Source: CBDCLY01 sp965218715 (lineage in GTDB: Bacteria; Bacteroidota; Bacteroidia; Flavobacteriales_E; Vicingaceae). Taken from it: 64,000 nucleotides of DNA. The DNA lies in the NCBI GenBank assembly GCA_965218715.1, contig CBDCLY010000028.1, positions 66,077 to 130,076 on the forward strand, read 5' to 3'. Made by a program: the position numbers and the translations under genes. The notes beneath the pieces were generated by a model. It made no database searches, was not told the origin of the DNA, and was given only the letters and a program-made list of their open reading frames with translations. Positions 1-8,816 of the stretch are shown one piece after another (within the stretch, counting starts at the first letter, position 1; every line of letters starts with the position of its first letter).

Positions 1-597
1 TGTTCTTACTTCTTGAAAAGCTTTTTTGATTACGCGTTTAAAAATGGCCGTTGCAAAAATCAATATTGGAATTGGAATTAGACTGATCAGGGTCAATCGC
101 CAATCGGTGTAAAGCATCACCAAGATGACTGCTATCAATTTTAGGATATCTCCAAAAATGACCAATATGCCCTGTGAGAAAATGTTGGCAATGGTTTCAA
201 TGTCACTCACCGTTCTTGTGACCAAAGTTCCGATGGGAGTTCGATCGAAATAAGCCAGACGAAATGATAATACATGCTTGTACAATTGCAAGCGAATGTC
301 TTTGATGATGGTTTGTCCCAACCAATTGGCCAAATAGGTTTGATAAAACTGTACGATGGCTTCCAAGATTAAAACAGCAATCAGGTAGACGACCATCATT
401 GCTAGTCCTTGTCGGTCACCAGCTGCCACTTCCACATCTATGGCTTGCTGAACCAACCAAGGTCTCAATGGACCTAAAACCGCCAGAATAACAACAAGAA
501 AACCAGTAAAGTAAAAAGTTTTGTTATAGGGTTTCACATAGTTGAGCACCCGTTTAAACAATGCTGTATCCCATGCTTTTCCACTAACTTCACTCAT
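1..597 (-). CDS. ABC exporter, N-terminal membrane domain (partial)
   Basis: This is the N-terminal 199 codons of an ABC transporter of the MsbA/multidrug exporter type; the gene runs off the left edge, so the ATPase domain is not visible. The start is the ATG at 595-597 (MSEVSGKAWD). Several hydrophobic spans are visible, with the intracellular-loop signature around FDRTPIGTLVTRTVSDIE that is typical of type I exporter membrane domains. In the family such proteins are half-transporters that dimerise in the inner membrane to export lipids or drugs. The substrate cannot be told from this part. It lies upstream of truA-side genes but is read in the same direction, with truA ending 14 bases before its start. 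Confidence 0.85.
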   Translation of the reverse strand, partial: MSEVSGKAWDTALFKRVLNYVKPYNKTFYFTGFLVVILAVLGPLRPWLVQQAIDVEVAAGDRQGLAMMVVYLIAVLILEAIVQFYQTYLANWLGQTIIKDIRLQLYKHVLSFRLAYFDRTPIGTLVTRTVSDIETIANIFSQGILVIFGDILKLIAVILVMLYTDWRLTLISLIPIPILIFATAIFKRVIKKAFQEVRT

Positions 598-610
598 GGG
601 GCAAATTTAT

Positions 611-1357
611 TTAAATAAAGCCTTCGGAAGGGTAGCTCACCTCAACTAAAAAAAGACCATTTGCCGCAACTGATTGTCCGGCCGCCGAGCGATTTTTAGC
701 AGCAATCAATTCTTTGATACTATCTACAGAACGTTTTCCTTCACCCACTTCTATCAACGTACCCACTATGGCTCTTACCATGTTTCTTAGAAAACGATTC
801 GCCTTGATTTCGAAGCACCAATGTTGATCCACTTTTTTCCAAACCGCTTTTTCAACAGTGCAATCATTGGTATAGGTCTGTGTGTTGGATTTGCTGAAGC
901 AGGAAAAGTCATAAGAACCTAGAAGCAACTCTGCAGCAGCATTCATCTGTTCAAAGTCCAACTGAAAAGGATGATAATAAACATACTGTCTATTGATGGC
1001 CATTGGGCGATCACTTAAATGATAATGATAAGTACGATGCGTGGCGTCAAAACGTGCGTGAAATTCAGGTTGTACTTTATCTATTCGGTGAATCTTTATG
1101 TCGGCAGGCAACATGGAATTCAAGCGCTTAATTTGTGTATCCGGACTTAAACTTTTGTCCAAATCGATATGAACAACCATTCCTTTAGCATGCACTCCTG
1201 TATCGGTTCTTCCGGCAGCAACAATTTCTATTGGAGATTGAAACGCCTGCTCTAACGTTTTGGTAAATGCCTCTTCAACAGTAGGCGCATTGGGTTGTTT
1301 TTGCCAACCGTGGTAGGCGCTTCCATCAAATTCAAGCTGAATAAAATAGCGTTGCAT
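611..1357 (-). CDS. truA: tRNA pseudouridine(38-40) synthase TruA
   Basis: TruA isomerises uridines 38-40 in the anticodon stem of many tRNAs to pseudouridine. The protein has the family opening RYFIQLEFDGSAYHGWQ and the catalytic motif GRTDTGVHA, whose Asp is residue 52 from the chosen start. The open frame extends 17 codons further upstream, but MQRYFIQLEF is where the family begins, so the ATG at 1355-1357 is preferred; that also leaves 2 bases to the flavoprotein gene upstream, suggesting co-transcription. Length (248 aa) is normal for the family. Confidence 0.95.
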   Translation of the reverse strand: MQRYFIQLEFDGSAYHGWQKQPNAPTVEEAFTKTLEQAFQSPIEIVAAGRTDTGVHAKGMVVHIDLDKSLSPDTQIKRLNSMLPADIKIHRIDKVQPEFHARFDATHRTYHYHLSDRPMAINRQYVYYHPFQLDFEQMNAAAELLLGSYDFSCFSKSNTQTYTNDCTVEKAVWKKVDQHWCFEIKANRFLRNMVRAIVGTLIEVGEGKRSVDSIKELIAAKNRSAAGQSVAANGLFLVEVSYPSEGFI

Positions 1358-1359
1358 GC

Positions 1360-1878
1360 TTAAAATTGAAGGAAATTTTTGATTTGTTGATCCATTTGCT
1401 TTTTGCAAAGACTGTCGATGAGCTCCGCATTTTCCAATAGTCCATCTATTCGTGGAATGGCCAATTTCTTAGGCATCACATTTACATTGATGTAATTCAA
1501 AACATCAGCAAAATGATCCATTCCTCTAAGGTTGCCTGCATGACCTGCAGATATGCCTATCAAAGCTGCTTTTTTACCAGAAAACAATTTTGGAGCAATA
1601 CCATCAATCAACAGTTTTAATACCCCTGGATAACTGCCATTGTATTCTGGAATAACGAATAAGAATTTATCGCATTTGGCTACTTTTTCTTCACCCAATT
1701 GATAAAAAGGCGAATTGTCTCCAGAGTAGATGGAGTTAAGATCTATCTTGCTTGGCAAGTGGTCTAGCGCTAAATACTGAACCTCCTCCCCCATTTCTTG
1801 AACAACTTGTTCACAATACTTAGAAAAAATTGCGGTTAGATTCTCTTCGCGGTTACTTGCAGACACGATACAAAGCAT
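1360..1878 (-). CDS. NAD(P)H-dependent FMN reductase-like flavoprotein
   Basis: A small flavodoxin-fold protein of the NADPH-dependent FMN reductase (SsuE/YieF/azoreductase) group. It opens with a beta strand and phosphate-loop-like MLCIVSASNREENL and contains FVIPEYNGSYPGVLKLLIDG, the conserved segment around the flavin site in this family. It probably reduces FMN or quinone-like compounds in the cytosol; the substrate is unknown. The frame is open to 2025, but homologous folds begin at MLCIVSAS (ATG 1876-1878); an ATG at 1921-1923 is the alternative. It is followed closely by truA and is divergent from the hydrolase at 2015. Confidence 0.8.
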   Translation of the reverse strand: MLCIVSASNREENLTAIFSKYCEQVVQEMGEEVQYLALDHLPSKIDLNSIYSGDNSPFYQLGEEKVAKCDKFLFVIPEYNGSYPGVLKLLIDGIAPKLFSGKKAALIGISAGHAGNLRGMDHFADVLNYINVNVMPKKLAIPRIDGLLENAELIDSLCKKQMDQQIKNFLQF

Positions 1879-2014
1879 AGGCCTATTAACAAAATTTTGT
1901 TTAAAAATATTCGGCGAATCCATTTTCTCTAGGTAGCAATAATAGGTACTTTTAACAAAAGCGATTAGCCAAAACTTGCCGCAAAGAAACTCAATTAATT
2001 TTACTCTCTTCAGC

Positions 2015-2695
2015 ATGGAAATCACATATTACGGTCATTCTTGTTTCGGCATAGAAACCAATGATGTGCACCTTCTTTTCGATCCTTTTATTCGACCGAA
2101 TGAATTGGCAAAAAAAGTTGATTTCAAAAACATAAAAGCCGATTTTATTTTCATTAGCCATGCACATGAAGACCATGTTGCAGATGCTATGGATTTGGCC
2201 AAACTATGCAATGCTTGTATAGTTTCGAATTATGAGATCGTGATGCATTATGCATCCAAAGGCATAGAAAATGGGCATCCAATGAACCTTGGAGGTGCTT
2301 GGAATTTCGATTTTGGCAGTGTTCGATCTGTTCAAGCTGTTCACTCCTCTGGTTTTGCAGACGGAACTTATGGTGGAAATCCAGGCGGTTTTATCTTAGA
2401 ATTGGAAGGCAAAAGCATTTATTATGCTGGTGACACCGCTTTGCATTATGACATGAAGATGATTGCTGAAAGGTGGAAACCAGATTTGGCTTTTTTACCC
2501 ATTGGAGATAATTTCACCATGGGCATAGAGGATGCAAATATGGCCGCTTCTTACATCAATTGTGATCAAATAATAGGTATGCATTATGATACATTTCCCT
2601 ATATCGTAATCGACCATCAAAAAGCAAAAGATACTTTTGCAGCATCTGGGAAGAATTTAACATTAATGGACATTGGTAGTACCAATAAATTTTAG
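2015..2695 (+). CDS. UPF0173 metal-dependent hydrolase (beta-lactamase fold)
   Basis: A metallo-beta-lactamase-fold hydrolase of the UPF0173 (YtkL-like) family. The metal motif HAHEDH is at residues 48-53, with a later GDTALHYDMK segment and a conserved IGDNFTMG. The biological substrate of the family is not known. The start is the ATG at 2015 (MEITYYGHSCFGIET), since this is where the family begins; upstream in-frame codons belong to the intergenic region. It lies 5 bases before parA and may be co-transcribed with it. Confidence 0.9.
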   Translation: MEITYYGHSCFGIETNDVHLLFDPFIRPNELAKKVDFKNIKADFIFISHAHEDHVADAMDLAKLCNACIVSNYEIVMHYASKGIENGHPMNLGGAWNFDFGSVRSVQAVHSSGFADGTYGGNPGGFILELEGKSIYYAGDTALHYDMKMIAERWKPDLAFLPIGDNFTMGIEDANMAASYINCDQIIGMHYDTFPYIVIDHQKAKDTFAASGKNLTLMDIGSTNKF

Positions 2696-2700
2696 AGATA

Positions 2701-3510
2701 ATGGGTAAAATTATATCAGTTGCAAATCAAAAAGGTGGAGTTGGAAAAACAACAACTTCCATCAACTTAGCCGCTGCCTTGGGCGTTTTAGAACGTAAGG
2801 TATTGTTGGTAGATGCAGATCCGCAAGCAAATGCTACATCAGGAGTTGGAATCGATCCAAGAAATGTGAAGACCAGCATTTACGAATGCATCATCAACGA
2901 CATTTCTCCTAGAGACATCATTTTGGAGACCAATTCTCCAAACCTTGACCTTCTTCCTGCACACATTGATTTAGTTGGTGCTGAAATTGAAATGATCAAT
3001 TTGCCTGCAAGAGAGAAAATGATGCGCGTGGCTTTGAATAAAATTCGCGACGATTATGACTTCATCATTATCGATTGCTCCCCTTCTCTTGGTCTAATCA
3101 CCTTAAATTCTCTTACCGCATCTGACTCTGTAATTGTACCTGTTCAATGTGAATATTTTGCACTTGAAGGTTTAGGGAAATTGCTCAATACCATTAAGAT
3201 TGTGCAATCTAGATTAAATCCTGCTTTAAGTATCGAAGGTCTACTATTAACGATGTACGATATCCGTTTACGATTATCCAATCAGGTGGTTGAAGAAGTA
3301 AAAACGCATTTCCAACAAATGGTTTTTGATACTTTAATTCAAAGAAATACTCGATTGGGCGAAGCTCCTAGTCATGGCGAAACCATCATCATGCATGATG
3401 CTAGCTGCAAAGGAGCAATTAATTATCTTAATTTAGCTAGAGAGATTTTACAGAAGAATGAAATGACTCAAATTGCTGAGTCTGAAAAAACGATAGAGGT
3501 AGAAGAATGA
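2701..3510 (+). CDS. parA: ParA/Soj family chromosome-partition ATPase
   Basis: A chromosomal ParA-type ATPase that works with ParB to segregate replication origins. The deviant Walker A motif KGGVGKTT is at residues 11-18, followed by LLVDADPQANAT and the Walker B region FIIIDCSPSLG. Length (269 aa) fits the small chromosomal Soj group without an N-terminal helix-turn-helix. It overlaps parB by 4 bases (ATGA), implying translational coupling. The downstream order parB-DUF5683-dapB-lepB is a widely shared Flavobacteria gene order, which makes this the chromosomal copy and not a plasmid one. No clear parS palindrome was noticed nearby. Confidence 0.96.
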   Translation: MGKIISVANQKGGVGKTTTSINLAAALGVLERKVLLVDADPQANATSGVGIDPRNVKTSIYECIINDISPRDIILETNSPNLDLLPAHIDLVGAEIEMINLPAREKMMRVALNKIRDDYDFIIIDCSPSLGLITLNSLTASDSVIVPVQCEYFALEGLGKLLNTIKIVQSRLNPALSIEGLLLTMYDIRLRLSNQVVEEVKTHFQQMVFDTLIQRNTRLGEAPSHGETIIMHDASCKGAINYLNLAREILQKNEMTQIAESEKTIEVEE

Positions 3511-4403
3511 CAAAAAAACCTGCTTTAGGTAGAGGATTAAGTGCCCTTTTAGAAAACGACATTACAGATGTTACCAATAACAATGCTGAAGCAACTGGTG
3601 TTGATTCAGCAAAAACGCTGGGTTCCATATCTGAAGTTTCCATCGCTAGCATCGTTGCCAATCCCTTTCAGCCAAGAACAAAGTTTGAAGAAACTGCTCT
3701 CAATGAGTTGGCACAATCCATATTAGAATTGGGAATTATCCAACCGCTTACGGTTCGTAAAATGGGTTATGATCAATTCCAATTGATTTCTGGTGAACGA
3801 AGATTTAGAGCTTCCCAAATTGCCGGCTTAAGCAGTGTGCCTGTTTACATTCGAGTGGCAAATGACCAAAGCATGCTAGAAATGGCATTGGTAGAAAACA
3901 TTCAAAGAAGCGAATTGGATGCCATCGAAATTGCTTTGTCCTACGAACGTCTAATTGAAGAATGCAAACTCAGTCAAGAAGAATTGAGCCAACGTGTTGG
4001 AAAAAAACGAAGTACGGTAAGTAATTATTTGCGTTTACTCAAGCTTCCTCCAGCCATACAAAATGCGATTCGAGCAAAAGACATCAGCATGGGTCATGCT
4101 AGAGCTTTGATCAATTTGTCGAGCGAATCTGAGCAGCTGGCAGCTTTAGAACAGGTGCTTTCAGAAAAACTTTCTGTAAGAAGAACCGAGGACTTGGCAA
4201 AAAGCAAAAAGGAAACAAATTCTCCTCATCCTTCTGCGATAATGCCATTGAGTTTAAATGACAAGAAATTGAAAGATGATTTAGCTTCATTTTTTAACAC
4301 CAAAGTGAAACTGCAAAGAAAATCGATTGATGAAGGAAGAATAGTTATTCCATTCAAATCAGATGAAGAATTGGAGTACATCAAACAACTCCTCGATCTT
4401 TAA
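3507..4403 (+). CDS. parB: ParB/Spo0J chromosome-partition protein
   Basis: ParB binds parS sites, spreads on DNA as a CTP-dependent clamp and loads ParA and condensin. Residues 1-15 carry the typical basic opening KPALGRGLSALL; the CTPase/ParB-N box SGERRFRASQIAGL and the helix-turn-helix around QEELSQRVGKKRSTVSNYLR are clear, with a C-terminal dimerisation region ending DEELEYIKQLLDL. Length 298 aa is normal. It overlaps parA by 4 bases and is followed after 5 bases by the DUF5683 gene. Confidence 0.96.
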   Translation: MTKKPALGRGLSALLENDITDVTNNNAEATGVDSAKTLGSISEVSIASIVANPFQPRTKFEETALNELAQSILELGIIQPLTVRKMGYDQFQLISGERRFRASQIAGLSSVPVYIRVANDQSMLEMALVENIQRSELDAIEIALSYERLIEECKLSQEELSQRVGKKRSTVSNYLRLLKLPPAIQNAIRAKDISMGHARALINLSSESEQLAALEQVLSEKLSVRRTEDLAKSKKETNSPHPSAIMPLSLNDKKLKDDLASFFNTKVKLQRKSIDEGRIVIPFKSDEELEYIKQLLDL

Positions 4404-4408
4404 AGGAT

Positions 4409-4984
4409 ATGGCTCGTTTCATAGCCCTATTTAGCATCCTCTTATTGTTTCAGACTGCTGATTGTCAGTCGGACACCACTTTTGTTAAAGATAGCCTTCA
4501 AACACATTCTCCTGTTAAAGCCACCTTTATGTCGATGGCGGTTCCGGGGCTCGGACAAGCATACAACAGAAAATATTGGAAAATCCCTGTGGTTTATGTT
4601 CTCATTGGAACACCACTCTATTTTGCTTTAGATCAAAGGAATCAATTTGAAGGATTTAAGTCGGCCTACGCCAGCAGAGTTGATGATGACCCAACTACTG
4701 TAGATGACAAATACCAAAATGTTTATACCAACGATAATCTTTTGAACTTGATTGATTATCACAGAAAGAATCGTGATTTATTGTTTGTCCTAACAGGAGT
4801 AGCCTATGCCCTTAATGTCTTAGACGCTGCAGTAGATGCGCATCTATTTTACTTTGAGGTAAATGATGATTTATCAGGGCATCTTCGTCCCAATTTGCAA
4901 TATTCTCCCTATTACAATGGCTTTGTTCCTTCTCTTCAATTGAGCCTTAGAATTGGTAAAAAAACCAATCATCATCAGTATTAA
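4409..4984 (+). CDS. DUF5683 exported/membrane protein
   Basis: A 191-aa protein of the DUF5683 family that is found between parB and dapB in many Bacteroidota. It has a signal peptide (about residues 1-20, ending LLFQTADCQS), then the family core MAVPGLGQAYNRKYWKIP followed by hydrophobic spans at VVYVLIGTPLYFALD and LFVLTGVAYALNVLDAAVDA. Function is unknown; its fixed neighbourhood suggests a housekeeping envelope role, which is inference only. Confidence 0.85.
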   Translation: MARFIALFSILLLFQTADCQSDTTFVKDSLQTHSPVKATFMSMAVPGLGQAYNRKYWKIPVVYVLIGTPLYFALDQRNQFEGFKSAYASRVDDDPTTVDDKYQNVYTNDNLLNLIDYHRKNRDLLFVLTGVAYALNVLDAAVDAHLFYFEVNDDLSGHLRPNLQYSPYYNGFVPSLQLSLRIGKKTNHHQY

Positions 4985-5024
4985 GGTCTCCACATAAAAA
5001 AAGTAAAACAAACATTTTGGAGTG

Positions 5025-5032
5025 TATCTTTG
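5025..5032 (+). promoter_or_regulatory. Bacteroidota -7 promoter element before dapB
   Basis: TATCTTTG matches the Bacteroidota -7 consensus TAnnTTTG exactly. Only 4 bases separate it from the dapB ATG at 5037, so transcription would begin at or next to the start codon. Confidence 0.55.
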
Positions 5033-5036
5033 CCGC

Positions 5037-5753
5037 ATGAAAATTGCCTTGATTGGATATGGAAAGATGGGGAAAGCAATAGAAAAGCTAGCCCAAGAAA
5101 GGGGTCATGAAGTGATCCTGCGCATCCAAAGAGCCAATCTTGAAGAGCTGAATGCCAGCAATCTTCAGAAGGTTGATGTGGCCATAGAATTTACCAATCC
5201 AGAAGCTGCAGTTCATAATATTCGAACTTGCATACAGTCCAAGACTCCAATAGTGATTGGCAGTACAGGATGGAACCATGAATTTGAAAACATCAAAGGC
5301 TTTTGCTTAGAAAACGATGGCAGCATGATTGCCGCAAGCAATTTTAGCATCGGCGTTAACCTCTTTTTTGAATTGAACAGGCAATTGGCAAAAATCATGA
5401 ACCAACATCCTAGCTATCAGGCCAATATCGAAGAAATCCATCATACAGAAAAGAAAGATGCCCCCAGCGGAACAGCCATAAGTCTGGCAGAAGATTTAAT
5501 GGACCAACATGATGGATACCAAAATTGGAGCCTTGCTGAGAAAAGTGATGGAAAAACCCTTGCAATTAATGCTTTAAGAGAAGCAGGTGTTCCGGGCACT
5601 CATGAAATAAAATATGCCAACGAAATTGACGAAATAAGCATTCGTCATGAAGCAAAAAACCGCAGCGGTTTTGCCTTAGGTGCAATTTTAGCTGCAGAAT
5701 ATTTACAAAATCATAAAGGAATCTTCACCATGCGTGATGTTCTAAAACTATAA
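5037..5753 (+). CDS. dapB: 4-hydroxy-tetrahydrodipicolinate reductase DapB
   Basis: DapB reduces the DapA product with NAD(P)H in the lysine/diaminopimelate pathway. The nucleotide-binding loop GYGKMG sits at the N-terminus and the catalytic segment HHTEKKDAPSGTA is intact, including the His-His and Lys used for proton transfer and substrate binding. At 238 aa it is of the short Bacteroidota type. The frame opens 5 codons earlier (MYLCR), but MKIALIGYGKMG is the family start and follows the promoter element directly. lepB starts 3 bases after its stop. Confidence 0.95.
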   Translation: MKIALIGYGKMGKAIEKLAQERGHEVILRIQRANLEELNASNLQKVDVAIEFTNPEAAVHNIRTCIQSKTPIVIGSTGWNHEFENIKGFCLENDGSMIAASNFSIGVNLFFELNRQLAKIMNQHPSYQANIEEIHHTEKKDAPSGTAISLAEDLMDQHDGYQNWSLAEKSDGKTLAINALREAGVPGTHEIKYANEIDEISIRHEAKNRSGFALGAILAAEYLQNHKGIFTMRDVLKL

Positions 5754-5756
5754 ATT

Positions 5757-7307
5757 ATGCTCATTCCCATTATATTAATCATCAGCTATTTTTTACTCAG
5801 CCACATTGGCCTTTACTTGCTATTTCAAAAAGCAGGACTTGGCGGTTGGAAAGCACTGATTCCATTTTATAGCACCTATTTGGCAGTAGAATTAATACAA
5901 AAACCAAAATATTGGGTGGCTGTTTATTACATCCCTTTTGTAGGATTTATTGTTTGGGTAGGCATTGTTGTAGAGCTGTTAAAGCGCTTTGGAATAATCA
6001 GTTTTTGGGAGCATGCCTTAGGAGTTGTTGCCACACCAGTTTATCTAATTTATGTTGGTTTAAAAGAGGAATACAAGTATTTGGGTGAAGGGTTCATGAA
6101 TACTTACAAAAAATCGAGAGCTCGTGAATGGGCTGATGCCATTGCATTTGCTGTGATATTAGCCACCCTAATTAGAGCAATTTACATTGAGGCCTTTACC
6201 ATCCCAACTTCTTCCATGGAAAAATCACTCCTAGTGGGCGATTTCCTTTTTGTAAGCAAAGTGAATTATGGAAGTAGAATTCCGAACACTCCCATCTTCT
6301 TTCCTTTTGCGCATCATACCATGTGGTTTACAGAGGCAGTAAAATCCTATTCAGAATTGATACAATTGCCTTATACACGACTTCCAAAATTTCAAGACGT
6401 AAAAAGAAATGAAGCTGTGGTCTTTAACTTCCCGGCAGGTGATACGGTGATTGTGCAGCGACAAAATGAAACCTATTATCAAATTGTTAGAGATGAGGGT
6501 AGAAAAGCAGTTTACAATGCTTACGACATCACCACTAGACCTGTAGATAAAAGAGAAAATTACATCAAAAGATGTGTTGCGCTTCCTGGTGATAAGGTGC
6601 AGATCATCAATGCTGATTTGATGATTAACAATGAAGTGGCTTATCAATCTCAAGGCTTGCAATTCAGCTATTTAGTGAAATTGAGTGGAGGCCTGAACAT
6701 GGAGCGTTTGCTTGAAAAGGAAATCACTGAAGTGTATCGAACAGGCATGGAGAATGTAGTTCAAATGAACCTTACTCAAGAAAGTTTAAAGTTCATTGAA
6801 GCCTTACCTCAAGTGGAAAGATTAGAAAAAGCCATCAAACCACTTGGCTTTTACAAAGAGGGAGATTATGCTAAAAACCCAATCTTCCCAAATACGGATA
6901 CTACCGAATGGACAGAAGATAATTTTGGGCCAATTCAGATTCCATATAAAGGTCAAACGATAGACTTGAACCTTAAAAACTTGCCATTGTACGAAAGAAT
7001 CATTCGTGATTATGAGCTGAATTCTTTGGAAGTAAAAGGAGATAAGATCTTCATCAATGGAGAAGAAAGCAGTTCCTATACCATACAAATGGATTACTAT
7101 TGGATGATGGGTGATAACCGTCACAATTCGCAAGACAGTCGTTTTTGGGGATTTGTACCAGAAGACCATGTAGTTGGGAAAGCAGTTTTCATTTGGATGT
7201 CATTGGATCCGAACAAAAGTTTCCTTAAAAAGGTTAGATGGAATAGAATATTTTCATTGATACATAAAGATGGCGACGCCTATGGTGATCGCATTCCTCA
7301 AAATTAA
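5757..7307 (+). CDS. lepB: Signal peptidase I LepB, Bacteroidota long form
   Basis: LepB cleaves signal peptides of exported proteins at the outer face of the inner membrane. The N-terminal 110 residues are hydrophobic membrane segments; the catalytic Ser is residue 153 in IPTSSMEKSL and the general-base Lys is K271 in YIKRCVALPGD. The last conserved box MGDNRHNSQDSRFWG is near residue 455. At 516 aa it is about twice the length of the E. coli-type minimal core, because of a long insertion (about residues 290-440) between the Lys box and the last box, a common trait of Bacteroidota LepB. It begins 3 bases after dapB. Confidence 0.95.
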   Translation: MLIPIILIISYFLLSHIGLYLLFQKAGLGGWKALIPFYSTYLAVELIQKPKYWVAVYYIPFVGFIVWVGIVVELLKRFGIISFWEHALGVVATPVYLIYVGLKEEYKYLGEGFMNTYKKSRAREWADAIAFAVILATLIRAIYIEAFTIPTSSMEKSLLVGDFLFVSKVNYGSRIPNTPIFFPFAHHTMWFTEAVKSYSELIQLPYTRLPKFQDVKRNEAVVFNFPAGDTVIVQRQNETYYQIVRDEGRKAVYNAYDITTRPVDKRENYIKRCVALPGDKVQIINADLMINNEVAYQSQGLQFSYLVKLSGGLNMERLLEKEITEVYRTGMENVVQMNLTQESLKFIEALPQVERLEKAIKPLGFYKEGDYAKNPIFPNTDTTEWTEDNFGPIQIPYKGQTIDLNLKNLPLYERIIRDYELNSLEVKGDKIFINGEESSSYTIQMDYYWMMGDNRHNSQDSRFWGFVPEDHVVGKAVFIWMSLDPNKSFLKKVRWNRIFSLIHKDGDAYGDRIPQN

Positions 7308-7314
7308 AAGAGCC

Positions 7315-8043
7315 ATGGCAGAACAAGTTGTTCCCTATAAAGAGAAAGCAGATTCTAAAAAAGAACAAGTTGCAGAGATGTTTGATAACATCGCGCATCG
7401 CTATGATTTCTTGAATCATTTCTTAAGCCTAGGAATTGATAAAAGCTGGAGAAGAAGAGCAATTCGGGAGTTAAAAAACGATCAAGTTAAAGTAATGCTC
7501 GATGTGGCTACAGGAACAGGTGATTTCGCTCTTGCCGCAATAAAGCTCAATCCAGAAAAGGTATACGGGATCGACATTAGTCGAGGCATGTTGGAAAAAG
7601 GCAAAGAAAAAATGAAAACCAAAGGGAAAGAGGCGCTCATCCATTTGGATTATGGAGATTCTGAAAACATTCCTTTTGAAGACGAAAAATTTGATGCGCT
7701 AACCGTTGCTTTCGGTGTTAGAAATTTTGAGAACCTCGAATTGGGACTAAAAGAAATGCAGCGTGTATTGAAAAAAGGCGGCAAAGCAATCATTCTAGAG
7801 TTTTCTAAACCTCAAGGTTTTCCTATTAAGCAAGTCTATAATTTCTATTTCAACCATCTACTTCCAAGTATAGGCAAATTGATTTCTAAGGACAGCAGGG
7901 CCTATACTTATTTGCCAGAATCTGTTCAGGCTTTTCCAGAGGGCAAAGAATTTGAAAGTATATTAGAAAAGCTAGGGTATAAGGTTCATAAAACAATTCC
8001 TCAGTTTTTTGGGATTGCGTCAATCTATGTTGCAGAAAAATAA
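7315..8043 (+). CDS. menG: Demethylmenaquinone methyltransferase (MenG/UbiE)
   Basis: This SAM-dependent methyltransferase carries out the last step of menaquinone synthesis, methylating demethylmenaquinone at the membrane surface. The family signature is complete: HRYDFLNHFLSLGIDKSWRR, SAM motif DVATGTGDFAL, and AFGVRNFENLELGL. The frame is open from 7270 (overlapping lepB), but the start at 7315 (MAEQVVPYKEK) gives the usual length (242 aa) and an 7-base gap from lepB. Menaquinone is the quinone that the Na+-NQR further along would reduce. Confidence 0.93.
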   Translation: MAEQVVPYKEKADSKKEQVAEMFDNIAHRYDFLNHFLSLGIDKSWRRRAIRELKNDQVKVMLDVATGTGDFALAAIKLNPEKVYGIDISRGMLEKGKEKMKTKGKEALIHLDYGDSENIPFEDEKFDALTVAFGVRNFENLELGLKEMQRVLKKGGKAIILEFSKPQGFPIKQVYNFYFNHLLPSIGKLISKDSRAYTYLPESVQAFPEGKEFESILEKLGYKVHKTIPQFFGIASIYVAEK

Positions 8044-8055
8044 ATCAGGAAAGCT

Positions 8056-8063
8056 TACGTTTG
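8056..8063 (+). promoter_or_regulatory. Bacteroidota -7 promoter element before porT-like gene
   Basis: TACGTTTG matches TAnnTTTG and lies 12 bases before the ATG at 8076, so the porT-like gene may have its own promoter in addition to read-through from menG. Confidence 0.45.
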
Positions 8064-8075
8064 CAATCGAAATTT

Positions 8076-8783
8076 ATGAAACTCCTTTTTAGCCTTTTCC
8101 TCAGTTTAATATTGACCTTCGCTTTTGCTCAAGAACCAAAATCGAAAAACTTGCAACGCTTTGATGTAAAGAAAGTGCATTTTGGATTTTCATTGGGATT
8201 AAATTCTGGAAGCTTTGCACTGGATAGAAAACCATTTGATTCCTCCATAGATTCTTTGGCAAGCATCACTGTGGATAATCAGAGTGGCTTTAACTTGGGT
8301 ATAGTTTCCGACATCCATTTGGGTAATTCATTCAACCTGCGCTTCTTACCTACCTTGGTATTTGCTCAAAGAAATGTTTCCTACCTTTTTCTCCCAAAAG
8401 ATGATTTACCATACTTGGTAGAGCGACCAGTAGAATCAACTTACCTCGATTTTCCCGTATTGTTTAAATATCGTTCTGCGAGGTTAAATAATTTCGCAGC
8501 CTACTTCATAGGAGGGGCAAAATACTCCATCGATTTAGCCTCAAACCAAGACGTGAGCAATGACGACATTCCAGAGTCCATCATCAAGTTAAAAAAGAAT
8601 ACTCTTGCCGCTGAAGTTGGCATTGGCACTGATTTCTTTCTTCCCTTTTTCAAATTTGCTCTAGAATTAAAGATGTCTTATTCTTTGGATGATGCACTCA
8701 TTCACGACAATACCGAATTGTCTGACCCCATCGACCGCATCGTTCCAAAAATGTTCTTTTTCACGCTATTGTTTGAGGGTTAA
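8076..8783 (+). CDS. porT: PorT-like outer-membrane beta-barrel protein
   Basis: A 235-aa protein with a signal peptide (MKLLFSLFLSLILTFAFAQ) and alternating-residue strands ending in an aromatic C-terminus (KMFFFTLLFEG), as in small outer-membrane barrels. PorT is a T9SS component required for protein secretion and gliding in Bacteroidetes, and in Flavobacteria porT lies directly after ubiE/menG, as here. The symbol rests on that synteny plus the barrel features; a generic PorT-family/OMP_b-brl protein is the alternative. Start chosen at the second Met of the open frame because the first 5 codons overlap the promoter element. Confidence 0.7.
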   Translation: MKLLFSLFLSLILTFAFAQEPKSKNLQRFDVKKVHFGFSLGLNSGSFALDRKPFDSSIDSLASITVDNQSGFNLGIVSDIHLGNSFNLRFLPTLVFAQRNVSYLFLPKDDLPYLVERPVESTYLDFPVLFKYRSARLNNFAAYFIGGAKYSIDLASNQDVSNDDIPESIIKLKKNTLAAEVGIGTDFFLPFFKFALELKMSYSLDDALIHDNTELSDPIDRIVPKMFFFTLLFEG

Positions 8784-8798
8784 TCCTCTATCAATAAT

Positions 8799-8806
8799 TA
8801 GCTTTG
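8799..8806 (+). promoter_or_regulatory. Bacteroidota -7 promoter element before lplA
   Basis: TAGCTTTG matches TAnnTTTG and lies 10 bases upstream of the lplA start codon at 8817. Confidence 0.5.
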
Positions 8807-8816
8807 TAAAAAAAAC

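Noticed and set aside
2701..4403. Plasmid partition locus
   Set aside because: The neighbours DUF5683, dapB and lepB form the standard Flavobacteria chromosome order, so this parAB is chromosomal.
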